Shown here: one piece after another, positions 6,979 through 11,144 of the stretch
How the letters are laid out: every line of letters begins with the position of its first letter
Position numbering within the stretch: the stretch's first letter is position 1
Assembly (NCBI GenBank): GCA_049657775.1
Contig: JBASNZ010000119.1
Coordinates: 1-11,144, forward strand
Source: JBASNZ01 sp049657775
GTDB lineage: Bacteria; Actinomycetota; Coriobacteriia; Anaerosomatales; Anaerosomataceae
Direction: 5' to 3'
DNA: 11,144 nt
Notes under the pieces: generated by a model
Told to the model about the DNA's origin: nothing
What the model saw: the letters and a program-made list of their open reading frames with translations, nothing else
Database searches by the model: none
Position numbers and translations under genes: made by a program

Positions 6979-7446
6979 GTCACATTCGGTGGCCGGGACC
7001 GGCCTTCGCACCGCCCGAGGCGCCTTTCCAATGGGCTCTCCTTGGAGTCTCTTGGCCAAGTGAGCGGTCCCTCTCGGCCGCACCTCCCGGATGATCCAGA
7101 GGCTTATGCCCGATCTCTCGTCAGCCGTGCCCCATAACGTACCTTGACTCACGTGACTTCCCTGTTGCCTTCTTCGGGCAACGTCGATTGACCGTGAAAC
7201 ACGAGCCTAACCTACGCAACGGCTGCCCGGGAGTCTTCCTCTGCCGTCCCGGCCGAAAACGTGGCAGTCACAGTCTCTCACCGAGATAGACTCACCTCCG
7301 CTGACTCTCCGGGGATCGTCGGGTCCACGTTCACGACCCTCCTGTTCAAGATATACCCGCCGGATGTGGAAATGAAGCTTTGTGCAGAAACGGGAGACGA
7401 GCGGTGCTCATCTGCCGTTCGATGGTTCGATAATGAGGACAAGCGT
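6979..7446. other. 468-base region without a convincing gene
   Basis: Between the hairpins after glnK and the end of the convergent selenoprotein gene I see no ORF with recognisable protein sequence; the short open frames at 7261-7470 (+) and 7278-7460 (-) look random. Local pairing is notable. CGGTG (6987-6991) with CACCG (7009-7013) encloses GCCG/CGGC. CCTC (7083-7086) with GAGG (7099-7102) encloses GG/CC. GTTGCC with GGCAAC forms a hairpin near 7164-7182. On the minus strand this series would end in the GAAA-loop hairpin at 6951-6978. It may be a structured RNA, a long 3' UTR of the selenoprotein mRNA, or degraded sequence. No known RNA family is recognised. Confidence 0.4.
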
Positions 7447-8217
7447 CTACTTGAGCGCATCCAGGGATGACGTGAACTTGGCTTCGGTCATGTCCCCGAC
7501 GACGGTCTCGGCGATCGACCCGTCCGCGTTGGCAAATACGAACGTCGGCACGAACTGGGCGCCGAACTGCGTTGCCAACCGGGCGCCTTCCTCGTCCTTC
7601 TCCACGTCGTAGAGCTTGAACTCGACCTTGCCTTCGTACCGGGTCTTCAGCCCGTCGACCACGGGCTCCATCGCTTTACACGTGGGTCACCAATCGGTGT
7701 AGAACTCGTAGAGGACCGGGAGTCCGCTGGCCGACGGCTCGGCGGCAGTGGCGACCGCTCCCGCAGGTCCCGACGACAGTTCACCGTCCCATGCCACGAT
7801 TCCGGCCGTGAGGTTGTACACACTCGTGAATCCGGCGCTTACGAGTGTCTGCATGGCCGGAACCGAACGAGAGCCCGTCGCACAGTACACGACGATCGGC
7901 TGGGACTTGTCCCATGAGCCAAGCGTTGCGGCAACCTGGTCGACCGGTACGTTCTCGGCCCCCGGGATATGACCGCCCTCGAACTCCGCCGATGTCCTGA
8001 CGTCGACGAGGCGCGCCCCGGTATCGACGAGGGTCTGTAGGTCCGCGTTACCGATGTCTCCCGGAGTTGGAAGGTCTCCCTTGGGGCCGGATACGGCGAA
8101 CAGGATCGCCACGACAGCCGCCACGATCACGAATGCGATGATCCACTTGGCCTTTGAGCCTGACGACACCGGCGCCGGCGGGGCCGGTGTCGAGCTCTTG
8201 GTCTTTCGCTGTGCCAT
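7447..8217 (-). CDS. Rhodanese-thioredoxin fusion selenoprotein (UxxC), membrane-anchored
   Basis: Proposed 256-residue selenoprotein read through an in-frame TGA at 7689-7687. The start ATG at 8217 is preceded by AGGAGG. Residues 1-23 are basic and Ala/Pro/Ser-rich, 24-43 form one membrane helix, and the rest should lie outside the membrane. Residues about 52-150 are a rhodanese domain: LVDVRTSAEFEGGHIPGAENVP, then VVYCATGSRS with catalytic Cys112. Residues about 165-256 are a thioredoxin domain: VLYEFYTDW, then Sec177-Pro-Thr-Cys180-Lys, then AMEPVVDGL and cis-Pro224 in FVPTF. The UGA takes the place of the first Cys of the CxxC site, and the same frame gives a clean thioredoxin fold to a TAG at 7447. 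A SECIS-like hairpin follows the UGA. The likely job is thiol/selenol redox or sulfane-sulfur transfer. Sec machinery is not in the window. The alternatives are a nonsense mutation or a sequencing error changing TGC/TGT to TGA. Confidence 0.85.
7649..7667 (-). promoter_or_regulatory. Bacterial-type SECIS element
   Basis: On the minus strand AGCCCGT (7667-7661) pairs perfectly with ACGGGCT (7655-7649) around the loop GGTCG (7660-7656). The hairpin starts 19 bases after the UGA and its loop 26 bases after. Bacterial SECIS elements are short stem-loops inside the coding region just after the UGA, with a conserved G (often GGU) at the start of the apical loop bound by SelB. The E. coli fdhF loop is AGGUCU. 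Position, stem and loop all fit; function is inferred. Confidence 0.78.
7687..7689 (-). other. In-frame UGA codon, probable selenocysteine (residue 177)
   Basis: The codon order is TGG-TGA-CCC-ACG-TGT-AAA, giving W-U-P-T-C-K. Thioredoxin-fold proteins normally read W-C-x-x-C-K here, so the stop sits exactly on the N-terminal redox cysteine. The frame before and after is identical (7687 and 7447 differ by 240, a multiple of 3). Confidence 0.83.
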
Positions 8218-8236
8218 GAATCCTCCTCGGAGCACG

Positions 8237-8265
8237 ATAATACCCTGGCGGGTATGCGCAAGCAA
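8237..8265 (-). promoter_or_regulatory. Promoter of the rhodanese-thioredoxin selenoprotein
   Basis: On the minus strand TTGCTT (8265-8260, keeps the TTG of the -35) is followed after exactly 17 bases by TATTAT (8242-8237, 5 of 6 to the -10 consensus). Initiation near 8230 would give a leader of only about a dozen bases, almost all of it the AGGAGG ribosome site at 8227-8222. Confidence 0.6.
8240..8255. promoter_or_regulatory. Palindromic operator ATACCC-N4-GGGTAT over the selenoprotein promoter
   Basis: A perfect 6-bp inverted repeat, ATACCC-TGGC-GGGTAT. It lies inside the -35/-10 spacer and overlaps three bases of the -10, an ideal place for a repressor. The G/C core with flanking TA resembles operators of the CsoR/RcnR/CstR family. 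CstR proteins sense persulfides and control rhodanese and sulfide-oxidation genes, which would suit the protein encoded here. The family assignment rests on remembered motif shape, and no regulator gene is in the window. Confidence 0.5.
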
Positions 8266-8399
8266 GCGTCGTGCCGCCCCGGCCGCGCGCGGGCCGCGCC
8301 GCGAGACCGCTCTTTCGTGGCACAATACAGTTTTGGGTGAGGAAGTCCCTGAGTCCGGCGCCGGGGGTGCCGGGCGACCAGACCCGGAAGGGCGTGCAG

Positions 8400-11144
8400 A
8401 TGCCCGAGCCCTCCGAACAGGAGCGCTGGACGATCCCGCCGGACGATGCTCCGCTGCGGACCGAGCTCTTGAGCGCCGAGCGCCTCGGAGAGGCGGCGCG
8501 CACGCTTGCGGCAACGCAGCGTCACGCCGTGGACCAACGCGCGCGCACCACCCCACTACTCGCGCTCCTCGACGGGGCCGACGCAGCGATCGCGCGAGTC
8601 TACAACCGACTCGCTGCCGACGCGCGCGAGCAGATCCCCATATCGGTCTCGGCAGAGTGGCTGCTGGACAACTACTACCTGGTCGAAGAGCAGATCCGCA
8701 CGGTTCGCGACGATCTGCCCGCGGACTACGGTGTCGAGCTGCCCCGGCTACTCTCGGGCGACCTAAGCGGGTACCCGCGCATCTTCGAGGCCGTCGCCCT
8801 CCTGGTATCGGCCTCCGACGCCCGCCTCGACCGGGAGCACCTCGAACGTTTCGTGATGGCGTTCCAGGACGTTTCCGCGCTGTCCATCGGCGAGGTCTGG
8901 GCCGTCCCGATCATGCTGCGGATCGCGCTCGTTGAGAACGTCAAGCGGCTGAGCCGGAGCGTCGGGGCGTCACACGCGGCTGCGGTCGACGCAGACGCGT
9001 GGGCCAACCGCGTGCTCGAGGCGGCGCTGTCGACATCTGACAGCGTGGAGTCCGTCGTGCGCGAGCTCGCACGCGCGAACCCGGACCCGCAACCAGCGTT
9101 CCTCATCCGTCTCACGCAACGACTGCAGGGTCAGGACGCCGCGGTCGAGCCCGCCGTCGTGTGGGCCGAGGAGAGGATCGCCGCTAAGGGCACCACGGCC
9201 GAGCAGCTCACCCAGACCGAGCACCAGGCGCAGGCGGCCGACCAGGTCTCGGTAGCCAACTCCATCACGAGCATCCGCTTTCTCTCGGCTCTCGAATGGA
9301 AGGAGTTCTTTGAGGACTGCTGCCTCGTGGAGCACGTGCTCCGGGAGGACCCCTCCGGGGTGTATCACCGGATGGACTTCATCTCACGCGACCGCTACCG
9401 CCACGCCGTCGAGGCTCTCGCCCAGCGCTGTCCGCATACCGAGGTCGGGGTCGCCGAAGCGGCGGTCAGTCAGGCGCTCGAGGCGCTGACCGCGGACCCG
9501 ACGGATCCGGTACGAGGGCACGTCGGGTTCTATCTCATCAGTGGCGGCCGCTACGCATTCGAGCGCAGCCTCGACTACCGTCCACACATGCGGGAGCGCG
9601 TCTACCGCGGACCGCTTGCGAGCAAGGGTCTTATCTACTGGGGTCTACTGGGCGGCATCACGGCCCTTCTTGCGGCCGCGCTTGGTGTGTATGTCGCCGG
9701 ACGAGGAGTGGGCCCGCTGTGGACCGTGGCGCTCATGCTGCTCTCGGTCATCCCCGTCTCGGACCTTGCGATCAACCTGGTCAACCGGTTGTCCGCATGG
9801 CTCTGGCCGGCGCGCATGCTGCCAAAGCTGGACTTCCACGAGCCGGTGGCGACGGCGCACCGCACCATGGTCATCATCCCCGCACTCCTCACGTCGCCTC
9901 ACTCGACCCAGCACATCATCGACAACCTCGAGCTCGCGTACCTGGCAAACCGGGATCCGAACGTCACGTTCGGTCTCCTGGGCGATCTGCGTGGCGGTCC
10001 CGACGAGGTTGCTCCTACCGATGCCGACATCATCGACGCGGCCCGCAACGGCATCGCCGTCCTCAACGAGACGTACGGTGACGCGGGCTCTCACCCCTTC
10101 CACCTGTTCGTGCGTGGGCGCAGGTATAACGAGGCCGATGGCGTTTGGATGGGATGGGAGCGAAAGCGTGGTGCCCTCGAGGAGTTCAACCGCGTGCTAC
10201 GAGGCGCGACCGACACGAGTTTCGCGGTACGCGAGGGCGACGCGAGCATGCTGGCAGAGGTCACCTTCGTCATCACCCTCGACGCCGACACCATCCTTCC
10301 CCGTGACGGTGCCCGCAAGCTGATATCCACGATCGCGCACCCGCTCAACCGCGCCCAGATCGATGTGGAGAAGCGGCGCGTGCTGCGCGGCTACGGCCTG
10401 GTGCAGCCCCGTGTCGGCATGTCGCTCGAAGGGGCGGAGCGCTCGCCATTCGCCTGGCTCTACTCGGGATCGACCGGCATCGACCCGTACGCCGGCGCGG
10501 TCTCCGATACGTACCAGGATGTCTTCGGTGAAGGCTCCTTCACGGGCAAGGGCATCTACGAGGTCGATGTCTACAATGCGGTTCTCGAGGGGCGCTTCCC
10601 CGAGAACACGCTGCTCAGCCACGACCTCCTGGAGGGCAGCTACCTGCGCACGGCGCTTGCGAGCGACGTCGAGGTGCTGGACGACCAGCCGGCCAGCTAT
10701 GTGTCTCACACCGCGCGACTCCACCGTTGGGCGCGCGGCGATTGGCAGACCCTCCCGTGGCTTGGCGGGACGGTCCCCACGCCGCAGGGCCGGGAGCGAA
10801 ACCCGCTCTCTCCCCTCCACCGCTGGAAGATCATCGACAACCTGCGCCGAAGCCTCTTTGCGCCGGCGATGCTCGTCTTTGCCGCAGCGGGGTGGATCGC
10901 ACTCCCCGGCCGCGACTGGGTCTGGCTCGCCATCGTGCCCGGCATCGTCTTCTTCCCCGTGTACTCGGGTATCGCGGACTCGATCCTGTTCAGGCCGCGC
11001 GGGGCGGACGTCCGCGGGGACACGCACTCGCTTGTGAGCGACTTCTGGCGTGACTCGGCCCGGGCGGCGCTGTCCCTCGCGGTCATGCCTCACCAGGCGT
11101 ACACGATGGTGGATGCTATCGTGCGCTCGCTCTGGCGGATGCTC
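8400..11144 (+). CDS. ndvB: Cyclic beta-1,2-glucan synthase-like protein (NdvB/ChvB family), N-terminal part
   Basis: The first 915 codons of a very large protein (family members reach about 2800 residues); the gene runs off the right edge without a stop. Family proteins make cyclic beta-1,2-glucan at the inner membrane: a GT84 domain polymerises UDP-glucose and a C-terminal GH94 phosphorylase domain, not visible here, sets ring size. Seen: a soluble helical N-terminal region (residues 1-405, including AEWLLDNYYLVEEQIRTVRDDLP, typical of the family), a membrane pair at about 409-460, then the glycosyltransferase domain. That domain has TLDADT (Asp628, Asp630), GEGSFTGKGIYEVD near 710-723, SHDLLEGSYLRTAL with Asp742 and Glu745, and RWARGDWQ at 776-783. 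A further membrane cluster starts near 817. The ATG is preceded by GGAAGGG at 8386-8392, 7 bases away. Divergent from the selenoprotein gene, sharing a 182-base gap with no clear plus-strand promoter. Confidence 0.92.
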   Translation, partial: MPEPSEQERWTIPPDDAPLRTELLSAERLGEAARTLAATQRHAVDQRARTTPLLALLDGADAAIARVYNRLAADAREQIPISVSAEWLLDNYYLVEEQIRTVRDDLPADYGVELPRLLSGDLSGYPRIFEAVALLVSASDARLDREHLERFVMAFQDVSALSIGEVWAVPIMLRIALVENVKRLSRSVGASHAAAVDADAWANRVLEAALSTSDSVESVVRELARANPDPQPAFLIRLTQRLQGQDAAVEPAVVWAEERIAAKGTTAEQLTQTEHQAQAADQVSVANSITSIRFLSALEWKEFFEDCCLVEHVLREDPSGVYHRMDFISRDRYRHAVEALAQRCPHTEVGVAEAAVSQALEALTADPTDPVRGHVGFYLISGGRYAFERSLDYRPHMRERVYRGPLASKGLIYWGLLGGITALLAAALGVYVAGRGVGPLWTVALMLLSVIPVSDLAINLVNRLSAWLWPARMLPKLDFHEPVATAHRTMVIIPALLTSPHSTQHIIDNLELAYLANRDPNVTFGLLGDLRGGPDEVAPTDADIIDAARNGIAVLNETYGDAGSHPFHLFVRGRRYNEADGVWMGWERKRGALEEFNRVLRGATDTSFAVREGDASMLAEVTFVITLDADTILPRDGARKLISTIAHPLNRAQIDVEKRRVLRGYGLVQPRVGMSLEGAERSPFAWLYSGSTGIDPYAGAVSDTYQDVFGEGSFTGKGIYEVDVYNAVLEGRFPENTLLSHDLLEGSYLRTALASDVEVLDDQPASYVSHTARLHRWARGDWQTLPWLGGTVPTPQGRERNPLSPLHRWKIIDNLRRSLFAPAMLVFAAAGWIALPGRDWVWLAIVPGIVFFPVYSGIADSILFRPRGADVRGDTHSLVSDFWRDSARAALSLAVMPHQAYTMVDAIVRSLWRML

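Noticed and set aside
7261..7470. Small 69-codon plus-strand ORF in the non-coding gap
   Set aside because: No clear ribosome site, no recognisable sequence, and its end overlaps the selenoprotein gene on the other strand.
7687..8217. Rhodanese ORF ending at a normal TGA stop, followed by a separate thioredoxin fragment
   Set aside because: The stop falls exactly on the first cysteine of the thioredoxin active site, the frame is unbroken on both sides, and a SECIS-like hairpin follows. A pseudogene cannot be fully excluded but is less likely.
8376..8406. CCCGGAAGGGCGTGCAG resembling the SRP RNA core (CCGGAAGGAAGCAG)
   Set aside because: The conserved core is not matched, no flanking long stem is present, and the GGAAGG is better explained as the ribosome site of the glucan synthase gene.
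8054..8935. 293-codon plus-strand ORF overlapping the divergent promoter region and the start of the glucan synthase gene
   Set aside because: It is antisense to the selenoprotein gene at one end and out of frame with the glucan synthase at the other, and its peptide is Arg-rich and featureless.
10197..11093. 298-codon minus-strand ORF over the glucan synthase gene
   Set aside because: Antisense to conserved GT84 motifs, with Arg-rich composition and no family resemblance.

Overview
The window is GC-rich, with GC-biased third codon positions, tightly spaced genes and frequent GTG starts. This suggests a high-GC actinobacterial lineage. An anaerobic Coriobacteriia-like or deep-branching Actinobacteriota organism is my best guess, because the window appears to encode a selenoprotein and a tRNA with a genomically encoded CCA end. 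That placement is inference; no rRNA or marker gene is present.

Layout from left to right. The minus strand begins with the N-terminus of an EamA/DMT transporter, cut by the left edge. It continues with a compact three-gene ABC-2 export operon (ATPase, permease, permease, transcribed right to left with a 1-nt gap and a 4-nt overlap) and a class I glutamine amidotransferase-like protein. Next on the minus strand is tRNA-Ala(TGC), with its own promoter and a likely terminator. Plus-strand genes follow: an ammonium channel (Amt) behind a leader that can fold into a nested stem-loop, and directly abutting it a P-II signal protein (GlnK/GlnB), the usual nitrogen-sensing pair. Two strong hairpins end that unit. 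About 470 bases with no convincing gene then separate it from the convergent gene on the minus strand.

The highlight is at 7447-8217 on the minus strand: a membrane-anchored rhodanese-thioredoxin fusion whose thioredoxin active site reads W-UGA-P-T-C-K. The in-frame UGA sits exactly where the first redox cysteine of a CxxC motif belongs. The same frame continues for 79 more codons of ordinary thioredoxin fold. A perfect 7-bp stem with a GGUCG apical loop lies 19 nt after the UGA, as expected of a bacterial SECIS element. The gene is therefore best read as one 256-residue selenoprotein with a UxxC motif, not as two ORFs. Its promoter overlaps a perfect palindrome (ATACCC-N4-GGGTAT) that resembles operators of the CsoR/CstR family. 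CstR members sense persulfides and control rhodanese genes, so this could be a sulfane-sulfur-responsive redox enzyme.

Divergent from it, the plus strand carries the first 915 codons of a very large cyclic beta-1,2-glucan synthase-like (NdvB/ChvB) protein, cut by the right edge. The visible part holds the N-terminal region, membrane segments and a GT84-type glycosyltransferase domain.
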